Positions 33,852 through 42,418 of a DNA stretch of 64,000 nt are shown here, in pieces. How positions within the stretch are numbered: the stretch's first letter is position 1; each line of letters begins with the position of its first letter. The notes beneath the pieces were generated by a model. That model searched no databases and had not been told where the DNA came from. It was given only the letters and a program-made list of their open reading frames with translations. The DNA is from Bacillus sp. FJAT-26390 (GTDB lineage Bacteria; Bacillota; Bacilli; Paenibacillales; Paenibacillaceae). The stretch is taken from contig NZ_MAQX01000022.1 of assembly GCF_001682865.1 (NCBI RefSeq), positions 917,639 to 981,638 of the forward strand, read 5' to 3'. The translations under genes were made by a program, and so were the position numbers.

Positions 33852-35513
33852 TCACCATCCTGATTGTTTTCTGTAATCGGTCGGTGTCATATTCGTGATG
33901 CTTCTAAACGTTTTGACAAAATGCTTATAGCTCTTATAGCCGCACATCGTACACACATCAGTGATCAAATAGTCCGGCTTCCTCAAGCATTCCTGCGCAA
34001 ATTGAATGCGGATCTCGGTGACGAAGCGCATGTAGTTTTTGTCGAGCTTCCGCTTGAACAGCCGGCTCAAATAAGAGGGATTGTAGAAGAAGCGGTCAGC
34101 AACCATTTGCAGCGTAATCTCTTGATCGATATTTTGCTTGATGAAGGACGCGATATGCTCAAAGATGATGACATCCTGTTGGTGGTGCTGCGTTAACCCT
34201 TCTGTATAAACGAGCCCCAAATGCACCATCCATCTGCCCAGCCACTCAAAAAGCGCATCAAGCGTTGGGAAATCGTCCACGAATGTAAGGTTCAAAAGCT
34301 TTTCGCTATATACGCCTTCAATATGGATGCCGTTTTTATGGGCAAATCGAATCGTAACGCTGATTAATTCTTGTAAATAAGCAAGCGCTTTTTCAAAAGA
34401 AGCAGAGGAAGTTTTACTCAAAACCGCATGGGCCAGCCGCTGCATGAGCAGCTCGGTCTCTAGTTTATTGCCGCTTTCCAAGCAGGCAACGATCCGTTTA
34501 CGGTCATTTTCATCCAGCTGGATAAGGGCTGCTTTGGTTGTTAGGGAAGCGTCTCCCAAGCGGTCTGCAAGGAATACGCAGCGGCCTGCCTCATAAAAAC
34601 GCTCATACAGCGCTTTATCCGTTTGATGCAGCAGTTTATTCATTTGGGATAAATCGGATGTAAGCTTGCCTAACGCCATGAACAGGGAGGTCTGGTGCTT
34701 ATTGCCAGCGCTAATTAGCATAGGCTCCAATTGATCCTGTATGTTCCCGGCTATAGAGACTTCGAATTCGCTAGCGTTATTAGCTGGCAACGCAATCATG
34801 CCATAGAGCTTTGTTTTATAGGCATAGGTGAGAATATGGCGCGGAATAGGGTTGGGAAAAAGAGTCTGTGCCGCATCCGATAGGAACGCCTCGGCTTGCT
34901 GCCTGCCCCAGCTGCTAGGCTGCGTATGCGCTTCCAGCAACGGCAGCCATGTTAATGCAAATGGTTGGTATATATACGAGTCGCACTTCCATTCGCATAA
35001 CTCGCCGATCATAGATTCATCAACCTCAGCATGCTCATCCTCAAGCAGAAGCTTCACGAGCTCGCTCCCTCTGAGCTTCGAGCTTTGCTTCATCTCCGTC
35101 TCCAAAATAGACAGGCTTTGCTGCTCATGCCGCTTCTGCTTAAGTATTTCCATGCCATCTTTTATGGTTGCCAGACTCTCCTCATACTCTAGTGGCTTGA
35201 GCAGAAAAGCATGGACTCCGCCCGCGCGGATCGCGCGCTGCGCATATTCAAAATCATTAAAACCTGTCAAAATAATAAATAGCGTACCGGGCAGCGTCAC
35301 GCGGAGCTGCTCGATCATTTGAAGGCCGTCCATCTCAGGCATCCGAATATCAGTGATGACGAGATCAGGCTTCTCTCGGAGAGCAAGCGCAAGACCGTCC
35401 TTTCCGTTCTCTGCTTCAATAATGGAATGAACCTCAAGCTCTTCCCAGGAAAAATAATGTTTTAATCCCAACCGTATAATGGGTTCATCCTCTACAATCA
35501 TTAGTTTAAACAT
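33852..35513 (-). CDS. YesN-type response regulator with AraC DNA-binding domain
   Basis: 553 residues. Receiver domain 1-120 with the acidic pocket VEDE and phospho-acceptor D55 (VITDIRMPEMDG), an effector spacer of about 300 residues, and two AraC-type HTH motifs in the last 100 (ITLQMVADRFFYNPSYLSRL and DYLITDVCTMCGYKSYKHFV). First gene of the minus-strand unit and divergent from the importer operon; the roughly 210-base intergenic region should hold the operators for both sides, but I could not define a clear AraC site in it. Confidence 0.92.
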   Translation of the reverse strand: MFKLMIVEDEPIIRLGLKHYFSWEELEVHSIIEAENGKDGLALALREKPDLVITDIRMPEMDGLQMIEQLRVTLPGTLFIILTGFNDFEYAQRAIRAGGVHAFLLKPLEYEESLATIKDGMEILKQKRHEQQSLSILETEMKQSSKLRGSELVKLLLEDEHAEVDESMIGELCEWKCDSYIYQPFALTWLPLLEAHTQPSSWGRQQAEAFLSDAAQTLFPNPIPRHILTYAYKTKLYGMIALPANNASEFEVSIAGNIQDQLEPMLISAGNKHQTSLFMALGKLTSDLSQMNKLLHQTDKALYERFYEAGRCVFLADRLGDASLTTKAALIQLDENDRKRIVACLESGNKLETELLMQRLAHAVLSKTSSASFEKALAYLQELISVTIRFAHKNGIHIEGVYSEKLLNLTFVDDFPTLDALFEWLGRWMVHLGLVYTEGLTQHHQQDVIIFEHIASFIKQNIDQEITLQMVADRFFYNPSYLSRLFKRKLDKNYMRFVTEIRIQFAQECLRKPDYLITDVCTMCGYKSYKHFVKTFRSITNMTPTDYRKQSGW

Positions 35514-35724
35514 GATATTCCCTCCTGAAGGATATGCCTATAGTGGATTTCTTCGATAGATGTAATGAATTATAACATGCTAATAGAATGATAGAAGGAA
35601 CATGTCAGAATACGACCATGAATGTCAATCGTAAGGGATTCTTCTAAATTTACAAATGTTTTATGATTAGCGCAAGGGATAAAACGTTCTCATTTTATTC
35701 CAAAACATAATGGGGGGTATTCGA

Positions 35725-37113
35725 ATGACGGTTATGAAAAAAGGACTTATGACGATTGTAGGTGTCGCTTTACTAGGCATGCAGCTAGCAGCCTGCGGAA
35801 ACTCGAACACGAATACGAATGCGACAAATGCGCCTAGCAATACAGCCAGTGATACGCCTGCTACCGAAGCAGCCGCCAAGCCCGTTGAAATTACGTGGTG
35901 GAACTTCCCAACTTTCCAAGCGCTGGACGGAGAGGTCGGCAAATATGAGAAAGAAATTATTGCCGCATTCAATGAGAAAAACCCGGAAATTAAAGTTAAT
36001 TTAGAAATGATCACCTTTGAAGGCGGCCCTGAGAAGCTGAATGTCGCGATCGCATCCAATACAGCGCCTGATGTCATCTATGATGCACCTGGACGCATTA
36101 TCGATTGGGGCAAAAAGGACTTGCTTGCTCCGTTGAATGATATGGTAACCGATGAAGTGAAAAATGATATTTCGCCAGCCTTCTGGAAGCAGTCGAGCGT
36201 AGGCGATCAAATTTATATGTATCCGATTAATACCGCGCCGTTCATGATGGCTGTCAATAAAACGATTTTCGAGAAAATCGGTGCGCTGGATCTGCTTCCG
36301 CTGAACAAAGAGGACAGAACTTGGACGTTTGACGAGTACAAGAAAGCGCTGCAAGCGGTTAAAGAGAAAGCGCCGGAGGTTATTCCAACCGGGTTTTTCG
36401 CCAAAAGCCAAGCTGGAGATCAAGGAACACGCGCATATATCGCTAACCTAGGCGTATCCAGATTTTTGAATGAAGATAATTCCGCAGTAGCCATTAATAC
36501 AGACAATGCCGCAAAGGCGCTGGATTGGATCGTTCAAGCGACCAATGATAAATTAAGCGTCGCTGGCGCAGCCTCGCTTGCTGCGGCAGATGTGAACGAT
36601 TTGTTCCTGCAAGGCAAGCTTGCCTTCACGCTGAACTATTCCGCTGTTCTTAAAGCGCAAAACGTATCCAAAAAAATGGTCGAGTTTGAAGATGTGTTGC
36701 TTCCGTTCCCTACAATGGACGGTTCCGAGCCTAAGCTTGAGCCTTACCTTGGCGGCATGGCCGTGTTCAACAACGGCAATGAGGATAAAATTGCAGCTTC
36801 CAAAAAATTGATCGATTTCATCGCGAATGATGCGGTATACGGCAAGAAGAACTTGATTCAAACCGGCGGGCTATCCGTTCGTAATTCCGTAACTGGCCTG
36901 TATAACGACCCAGAGTACACTTACGCGGAATATGCCCGTAAATTCACGACGGATGCACCAACAATCGCAGACGGTTATGCCGATATCCGTACGTTCTGGT
37001 TCCCTGAATTGCAGCGGGCATTGATCGGCGGCGCTACGGGCAAAGAAGCTTTGGACAGCTTTGCCAAGAGTGCGAACGAAGCGATTGCCAAAGCAAAAGC
37101 AGCTGCAAAATAA
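35725..37113 (+). CDS. Sugar ABC transporter substrate-binding lipoprotein, probably for sialic acid
   Basis: 462 residues from the ATG at 35725 (GGGGGG at 35712-35717); an in-frame ATG at 35710 overlaps that site. Lipobox LAAC, lipidated C24, Asn/Thr-rich linker, then a family 1 binding fold (ITWWNFPTF, APDVIYDAPGRI). As first gene of an operon with nanA, nanE and a ROK kinase, it most probably binds free N-acetylneuraminate, like the SatABC-type importers of streptococci. The ligand is inferred from operon context only. Control by the divergent YesMN-type pair is likely. Confidence 0.9.
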   Translation: MTVMKKGLMTIVGVALLGMQLAACGNSNTNTNATNAPSNTASDTPATEAAAKPVEITWWNFPTFQALDGEVGKYEKEIIAAFNEKNPEIKVNLEMITFEGGPEKLNVAIASNTAPDVIYDAPGRIIDWGKKDLLAPLNDMVTDEVKNDISPAFWKQSSVGDQIYMYPINTAPFMMAVNKTIFEKIGALDLLPLNKEDRTWTFDEYKKALQAVKEKAPEVIPTGFFAKSQAGDQGTRAYIANLGVSRFLNEDNSAVAINTDNAAKALDWIVQATNDKLSVAGAASLAAADVNDLFLQGKLAFTLNYSAVLKAQNVSKKMVEFEDVLLPFPTMDGSEPKLEPYLGGMAVFNNGNEDKIAASKKLIDFIANDAVYGKKNLIQTGGLSVRNSVTGLYNDPEYTYAEYARKFTTDAPTIADGYADIRTFWFPELQRALIGGATGKEALDSFAKSANEAIAKAKAAAK

Positions 37114-37132
37114 AAAACATGGCGTCCATGAG

Positions 37133-37166
37133 AGAGTAGAGTGCGCGAGTGCTCTGCTCTTTTTAA
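37133..37166 (+). terminator. Intra-operon hairpin after the sialic acid binding protein gene
   Basis: AGAGTAGAGTGC (37133-37144) pairs with GTGCTCTGCTCT (37149-37160), 12 bp including three G-U pairs, then TTTT. Placed between binding-protein and permease genes like the hairpin at 17440, it would lower permease relative to binding-protein expression. Confidence 0.65.
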
Positions 37167-37191
37167 AACATCGAAGAATGGGGAGAGGGAA

Positions 37192-38088
37192 ATGGAGGCA
37201 ACCGTCCGCAAAACGAAAGGTTATGTGCTGCGCGATTGGCTGATGAGCTATATCTTTTTACTGCCGGCGTTTGGATTTTTTCTGCTCTTTGTCGCTTATC
37301 CAATGGTCAAAGGGATTTATATCAGCTTTTTTGATTACTCGTTGAGAGACTTTAATTTTATTTGGTTCGACAACTATATTTCGCTGGTTCATAACGAGAC
37401 ATTTTTGAAATCGATGAGAAATACGCTTCTGCTTGTTGTCATTACCGTACCGATCGTTATCGTGTTCTCTATATTTGTAGCGGTCAATATTTATAAGAAA
37501 AAAGAGTTTGCGAGATCCTTCTTTCGAGGCGTGTTCTACTTGCCGGCCGTATCCTCTGTCGTCAGCATTACGGTCGTATGGGGCTGGATCTACCATCCGA
37601 ACTACGGCATTCTCAATTACCTGACAAGCTTGTTCGGCGCTGAGCCTATTTCTTGGCTTGGGGACACGAGGACTGCGCTGCTCGCGATCATCGCCGTTTT
37701 AATTACGACATCCGTTGGTCAGCCGATCATTCTGTATGTCGCATCGCTTGGCAACATTCCAACCTCCTACATTGAAGCGGCGGAGCTTGACCGCGCGACG
37801 CCTTGGCAAATTTTCCGGAAAATTGTTTGGCCGATGCTGATGCCTACCAATTTGTATATTATCGTGATCACGACGATTAATACGTTCCAGTGTTTTGCTT
37901 TGATTCAGCTGCTTACCTCGGGAGGTCCCGTTTACAGTACATCAACCGTCATGTATGGCGTATATGAGCAAGCATTCGTACTCGGGCATTTCGGCAACGC
38001 CTCCGCGATGGGTGTTTTACTCGCAATCGTCATTGGCATCATTTCCATTATTCAATTCAAATACTTTGGCAGCGATGTTGAGTACTAA
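37192..38088 (+). CDS. Sialic acid operon ABC permease (MalF/UgpA type)
   Basis: 298 residues from the ATG at 37192 with GGGGAGAGGG upstream; the longer frame from 37141 runs through the preceding hairpin and is rejected. About six transmembrane segments. The EAA loop is IEAAELDRATPWQIFRKIVW, slightly divergent from the usual EAAxxDGA (DR instead of DG). Works with the next permease 12 bases downstream. Confidence 0.9.
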   Translation: MEATVRKTKGYVLRDWLMSYIFLLPAFGFFLLFVAYPMVKGIYISFFDYSLRDFNFIWFDNYISLVHNETFLKSMRNTLLLVVITVPIVIVFSIFVAVNIYKKKEFARSFFRGVFYLPAVSSVVSITVVWGWIYHPNYGILNYLTSLFGAEPISWLGDTRTALLAIIAVLITTSVGQPIILYVASLGNIPTSYIEAAELDRATPWQIFRKIVWPMLMPTNLYIIVITTINTFQCFALIQLLTSGGPVYSTSTVMYGVYEQAFVLGHFGNASAMGVLLAIVIGIISIIQFKYFGSDVEY

Positions 38089-38100
38089 GGGGGGGACATC

Positions 38101-38988
38101 ATGAGTGCATACCATTCATTAGAAATGAAAACAACGATGATGCAGCCAAACAAAAAAAGCGCATGGAAAAAAGATTTTACCGTATCGAAAGTGCTGGCTG
38201 GCATCCTTTTAATATTGGCTACTCTATTTTTTATCTTTCCTTTCTATTGGGTCGTTTCCGGCTCCTTTAAGCTTCAGACCGTAGCGACCACCATTCCGCC
38301 AGAATGGTTCCCGCTCAAGCCAACGATGCAGAACTGGACGGAACTGTTCAAAAATCCGGTGGAGCGCTGGATGTTCAACAGCTTCATAATTGCCTTGCTG
38401 GAGATGATTGCGATCTGTGTCGTTTCATCGCTTGCCGGATATGTGCTTGCCAAAAAATCATTCCCCGGCCGCGTCGTTATATTTACGATGTTCGTGGCGG
38501 CAATGGCGCTGCCTAAACAGGTTATTTTGGTGCCGCTCTTTACGATGCTGGCCGATTTCGGCTGGGTGAACACGTATAAGGGACTTATTTTACCGGCGAT
38601 CGGCTGGCCATTCGGCGTGTTTCTCATGAAGCAATTTGCCCAAACGATACCGGGCGAGCTGATCGAGGCAGCAAAGATCGACGGGTGCTCGGAGCTGCGC
38701 TTGTTTACAACGATCATATTGCCTTTGCTAAAACCAGCATTAGGCGCACTTGCTATCTTTACGTTCATTACGTCATGGAATGATTATTTCAGCCAGCTCA
38801 TTATGACAAGGTCCACCTCAATGATGACGCTTCCGCTAGGCGTAGCAACGCTTAGAGGCGAATTCACGACAAACTACGGGCTTTTGATGGCAGGCGCGGC
38901 ACTGGCCTCTATCCCCATGATCGCTATCTTCCTTTTATTCCAGAAGGCGTTTACGCAAGGCATTACGATGGGAGCCGTTAAGGGGTAA
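38101..38988 (+). CDS. Sialic acid operon ABC permease (MalG/UgpE type)
   Basis: 295 residues, about six transmembrane segments after a cytosolic N-terminus of about 35. EAA loop IEAAKIDGCSELRLFTTIIL; C-terminus GITMGAVKG. Second channel subunit for the upstream binding protein. No ATPase gene accompanies it. Confidence 0.9.
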   Translation: MSAYHSLEMKTTMMQPNKKSAWKKDFTVSKVLAGILLILATLFFIFPFYWVVSGSFKLQTVATTIPPEWFPLKPTMQNWTELFKNPVERWMFNSFIIALLEMIAICVVSSLAGYVLAKKSFPGRVVIFTMFVAAMALPKQVILVPLFTMLADFGWVNTYKGLILPAIGWPFGVFLMKQFAQTIPGELIEAAKIDGCSELRLFTTIILPLLKPALGALAIFTFITSWNDYFSQLIMTRSTSMMTLPLGVATLRGEFTTNYGLLMAGAALASIPMIAIFLLFQKAFTQGITMGAVKG

Positions 38989-39041
38989 GGGCTTCGGGGA
39001 TTGCTATATCAAAATTATCTAATAACGGAGGCTATTATACG

Positions 39042-39965
39042 ATGAAACCATATGATTTGGATCGGTTCAAAGGCATTACAATCGCGATGTATTCCAGCTA
39101 CAACGAGCATGGCGAAATCAATAAAGAAGCGGCGCGGAAGCTGGCACGGCACTACGCTTCAACTGGTGTAAGCGGCCTTTATGTGGGAGGCAGCTCAGGC
39201 GAGGGGATGCTGCAATCCACGGAGGAGCGCAAGCAAATGCTGGAGGCGGTCATTGCGGAGGTAGGCCAAGAGCTTACGATTATTGCCCATGTCGGAGCGC
39301 CGTCAACGCGGGACAGCGTAGAGCTGGCGAAGCATGCGGAGCAAGCAGGCGCTCATGCCGTGTCGGCCGTGCCGGCAATCTATTACCGGTTATCTCCGCA
39401 AAGCGTCGAAGCGCATTGGCAGGCAATCGTGGACAGCACATCGCTGCCGTTTATTATTTATCATATTCCACAAACGACGGGCTTTCAGCTATCGAAGGGA
39501 CTGCTCGTCAAGATGGCGGCACAAGGCAAAGTGATTGGCGTAAAGATCTCCGCTGAGAGCACGTTTGAGCTTCAGCAATTCAAGGCTGCCGGCGGCAAGG
39601 ACTTCCTCGTATTAAATGGACCAGACGAGCAATATCTGGCTGGCCGGAGCATCGGCGCGGATGGGGGAATCGGCGGTACGTATGGCGTCATGCCGGAGCT
39701 GTTCTTAAAGATTGAGCAATGTTACGTACAAGGTAAAATGGCGGAAGCACAGAAGTGGCAGTTCATCGTTAATGAGCTTATTGTAGAGCTGCTGTCCTTC
39801 CCGTCCTTATATGGGGCATGCAAGGCGATATTGAAGCTGCGCGGCTTCGAGACAGGCGAGCCTAGAATGCCGTTATTGCCTGTTGCAGCTTCCGATATGG
39901 ACCGAATTGAACTGTTGAACGAAAGAATCTTGAATGATATATCGCAAGCAAAGAGCTTAGCGTAA
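39042..39965 (+). CDS. nanA: N-acetylneuraminate lyase
   Basis: Cytosolic class I aldolase, 307 residues, cleaving N-acetylneuraminate to ManNAc and pyruvate. The DHDPS/NAL fold is clear: GGSSGEG substrate loop, YHIPQTTG with Y140, and GVKISAES with Schiff-base lysine K168. Preceded by ACGGAGG. It is followed immediately by nanE and a ROK kinase, which together convert ManNAc to GlcNAc-6-P; context separates it from dihydrodipicolinate synthase. Confidence 0.95.
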   Translation: MKPYDLDRFKGITIAMYSSYNEHGEINKEAARKLARHYASTGVSGLYVGGSSGEGMLQSTEERKQMLEAVIAEVGQELTIIAHVGAPSTRDSVELAKHAEQAGAHAVSAVPAIYYRLSPQSVEAHWQAIVDSTSLPFIIYHIPQTTGFQLSKGLLVKMAAQGKVIGVKISAESTFELQQFKAAGGKDFLVLNGPDEQYLAGRSIGADGGIGGTYGVMPELFLKIEQCYVQGKMAEAQKWQFIVNELIVELLSFPSLYGACKAILKLRGFETGEPRMPLLPVAASDMDRIELLNERILNDISQAKSLA

Positions 39966-39998
39966 ACATTGATTGACTCGGAAAGGGAATAAGCCAAT

Positions 39999-40679
39999 AT
40001 GACTCGAATGAATGATATTTTTCGGAAGCAAGGGCTAATCGTTTCCTGTCAGGCGCTCGAACAGGAGCCGCTTCATGGCGGCGATGCGATGGCAAAAATG
40101 GCACGTGCTGCCGTAAGCGCAGGCGCCATCGGCATTCGAACGAACGGCGTACCGGATATTGTTGCCATTAAACATGAAGTGGATGTACCGGTCATCGGAC
40201 TCATTAAGCGGGATATGCCGGGCTCGGCGATCTTCATCACACCGACGCTGGAAGAAGTGAAGGCTATCGTAGCAGCCAAAGCGGATATCGTTGCGCTCGA
40301 CGTGACGAACCGCGAAGGACGGTTGGAAACCGTAAAGGCATTGATCGAGTATGCCCATGAACATGGCGCAGCGGTGATGGCTGACATCTCTACGCTTGAG
40401 GAAGGGCTTGCAGCCGAGGAGCTTGGCGCGGACTTCATCGGCACAACCCTTTCGGGATACACGCCGTACAGTACGCAGCAGGAAACGCCGGATTTTGAAT
40501 TGCTGGAGCAATTATGCAAAGCGGTAAACGTTCCGGTCGTTGCGGAAGGACGGATTTGGACGCCGGAGGAGGCGGCGAAAGCATTAAATACCGGGGCATC
40601 TTATGTCGTTGTAGGCAGTGCGATTACAAGGCCGCAGCTGATTACGGCGCGTTATGTCAGCGCACTTCGTACGCGATAG
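39999..40679 (+). CDS. nanE: N-acetylmannosamine-6-phosphate 2-epimerase
   Basis: 226 residues, TIM-barrel enzyme converting ManNAc-6-P to GlcNAc-6-P. Signatures: GLIVSCQALEQEPLHG at the start, IGLIKRD with the catalytic lysine, DVTNR, TTLSGYTPYS and VVAEGRIWTPEEA, then the phosphate-binding VVGSAITRP. Starts 33 bases after nanA with GGAAAGGGA upstream of its ATG. Confidence 0.95.
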   Translation: MTRMNDIFRKQGLIVSCQALEQEPLHGGDAMAKMARAAVSAGAIGIRTNGVPDIVAIKHEVDVPVIGLIKRDMPGSAIFITPTLEEVKAIVAAKADIVALDVTNREGRLETVKALIEYAHEHGAAVMADISTLEEGLAAEELGADFIGTTLSGYTPYSTQQETPDFELLEQLCKAVNVPVVAEGRIWTPEEAAKALNTGASYVVVGSAITRPQLITARYVSALRTR

Positions 40680-40697
40680 GATGAAGGAGGGAAGCTT

Positions 40698-41666
40698 GTG
40701 GATTTGCAATGGTTTGATCCCCTAGCAGAGTATGCCATTGGCGTGGATATTGGGGGCACAAAAATAAATGCCGGCGTCGTAAGCGCGAAAGGGGATGTCC
40801 TGCACACTTTAAGCCTCAGCACCTTGGCTGGGCAAGCCAAAACAGCAGACCGTGTGCTGCAGGCTGTTCGGGAATTGCTGGCAGAGGTGAAAGCAGAGCA
40901 GCCAGCCATCCAGCTTAAAGGCATCGGCATTGGCAGCGCCGGGCAAATCGATTGGGCGCAGGGCAGCGTGCGTTCTGCCTCCGACCTTATTCCTCATTAT
41001 GCAGGAACAGAACTGAAACGTATGGTGCAGCAGCAGTTTCTTCTGCCAACCATTGTAGATAATGACGTGAATGTGCTTGCGCTGACGGAGAAATACCTTG
41101 GAGCGGCGCGGGGCGTCGACCATTTTCTTTGTCTTGCTCTAGGAACGGGAGTGGGCGGAGCGATCGTCGTTGACGGCCGCCTGGTTCATGGGTCATGGGG
41201 CGGAGCCGGCGAGCTTGGACATCTGTCAGTCGATTTTAATGGCAGGCCTTGCTTATGCGGGGGGAAGGGCTGCTTGGAGCAATATGCATCTGGTACGAAC
41301 ATTGCCCGCCGGATGCAGGAAAAGCTCCAGATGAACGGCCGCCTCAGTGAAAATGTAGACGCACGCGAAGTGTTTGCATGGTGGGAGGCGGGCGATCCGC
41401 TTGCCGCTGAGGTAATGGAGGAGACGGTGGCTGCGCTAGGCTCCGCTATCGCTTCCTTCATCCATATGTTTAATCCGGAAGTCATCGTAATCGGCGGCGG
41501 CGTTGCTGAAGCGGGCGAGCGTTTGTTCGCAGGAATTAGGGATGAAATAAGCCGCAGGTCGATGCCGTCGATGATGGAGGGCGTCCGGATTACTGCTGCC
41601 TATCGCGGCAATTTATGCGGGATGATCGGTGCGGCTTTGCAGGTGTGGGAATATGGGGAATCCTAA
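40698..41666 (+). CDS. nanK: ROK-family sugar kinase, probable N-acetylmannosamine kinase
   Basis: 322 residues, GTG start with GAAGGAGGG upstream. ATP-binding VDIGGTKINAG, the catalytic region IVDNDVNVLAL, and the ROK zinc motif GELGHLSVDFNGRPCLCGGK followed by GCLEQYASG are all present. Phosphorylates ManNAc to ManNAc-6-P between the NanA and NanE steps. ROK kinases include glucokinases and repressors; absence of an HTH and position after nanE support the NanK call. Last gene before a strong terminator. Confidence 0.88.
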   Translation: MDLQWFDPLAEYAIGVDIGGTKINAGVVSAKGDVLHTLSLSTLAGQAKTADRVLQAVRELLAEVKAEQPAIQLKGIGIGSAGQIDWAQGSVRSASDLIPHYAGTELKRMVQQQFLLPTIVDNDVNVLALTEKYLGAARGVDHFLCLALGTGVGGAIVVDGRLVHGSWGGAGELGHLSVDFNGRPCLCGGKGCLEQYASGTNIARRMQEKLQMNGRLSENVDAREVFAWWEAGDPLAAEVMEETVAALGSAIASFIHMFNPEVIVIGGGVAEAGERLFAGIRDEISRRSMPSMMEGVRITAAYRGNLCGMIGAALQVWEYGES

Positions 41667-41681
41667 TAGAAGCTTAAAGAG

Positions 41682-41718
41682 CGGGTAGTCAATCCTTTGA
41701 CTATCCGTTTTTATTTTA
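41682..41718 (+). terminator. Terminator of the nan operon
   Basis: CGGGTAGTCAA (41682-41692) pairs with TTGACTATCCG (41697-41707), 11 bp with one G-U pair and a 4-base loop, followed by TTTTTATTTTATT. Confidence 0.88.
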
Positions 41719-41725
41719 TTATAAA

Positions 41726-41777
41726 TTATTCATTTTGAATAACTTTAACATAAATTAGTCATTATTTCTGATATAAT
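41726..41777 (+). promoter_or_regulatory. Promoter and inverted repeat upstream of the acyltransferase
   Basis: An extended -10, TGATATAAT (41769-41777), lies about 40 bases before the start codon. Upstream sits a perfect 7-bp inverted repeat TTATTCA-TTT-TGAATAA (41726-41742), a possible operator. No good -35 is seen, in keeping with an extended -10. Confidence 0.5.
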
Positions 41778-41815
41778 ATTCGAAAAGCGAACTTTTGTGG
41801 AGTGGGAGGATTTAT

Positions 41816-42346
41816 ATGAGGTTTAATACTGTACTGTACAAGCTCAAAGGACTCTACAAATTCGGGAAAACAGCTCCAAAGCTGCGCGGCAAAGTGTTTG
41901 TTAATCGAACAGGTGCGATCGAGGTCGGTAGAAACCTTTCCATCGTTGGGCATCCATGGGCTGTTCAAATTACGAGCACCAAGGGCGCGAACCTAACGAT
42001 TGGGGATCATGTCTATATTAATGCAGGCGTTGGAATTGCAGCCAATAAGGAAATTACGATAGGCGATCATGTGAAAATAGGTCCAAGAACGAGCATTTTC
42101 GATAGCAATTACCATCGCATGGATAGCGCCGATAAAGGCGAGCTTAGCAAAAAAATAACGATTGGCAACAATGTCTGGATTGGAGCCGACTGCACCATTC
42201 TTCCTGGCGTCACGATCGGCGATAATTCGGTTATCGCAGCTAAAAGCACCGTTAACAAAAACGTACCCAGCAACGTGCTTGCAGGGGGAAGCCCCGCTAA
42301 GGTGATCCGCGAGCTGGAGATTGAAGAGGGCTGGGTTCGGGATTAG
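41816..42346 (+). CDS. Hexapeptide-repeat (left-handed beta-helix) acyltransferase
   Basis: 176 residues from the ATG at 41816 with GGGAGG at 41804-41809. Hexapeptide repeats (LTIGDH, ITIGDH, VKIGPR, ITIGNN, VWIGAD, VTIGDN) form a trimeric beta-helix; the SNYHRMD loop carries the probable catalytic histidine, and the C-terminus has the usual AGGSPAKVIREL. Likely O-acetyltransferase acting on a surface sugar. Its position after nanK makes a sialic acid O-acetyl function tempting, but it has its own promoter and may act on wall or capsule sugars. Confidence 0.85.
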   Translation: MRFNTVLYKLKGLYKFGKTAPKLRGKVFVNRTGAIEVGRNLSIVGHPWAVQITSTKGANLTIGDHVYINAGVGIAANKEITIGDHVKIGPRTSIFDSNYHRMDSADKGELSKKITIGNNVWIGADCTILPGVTIGDNSVIAAKSTVNKNVPSNVLAGGSPAKVIRELEIEEGWVRD

Positions 42347-42359
42347 CGGTTTCATGCAT

Positions 42360-42412
42360 AAAGGCGAGTCTTCCTCCCGGACTAAGGGAAGCAGGCTCGC
42401 CTTTTTTTTATT
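42360..42412. terminator. Bidirectional terminator
   Basis: AAAGGCGAG (42360-42368) and CTCGCCTTT (42396-42404) enclose a smaller CTTCC/GGAAG hairpin, followed by a T run on the + strand. It separates convergent genes. Confidence 0.8.
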
Positions 42413-42418
42413 TGAACA

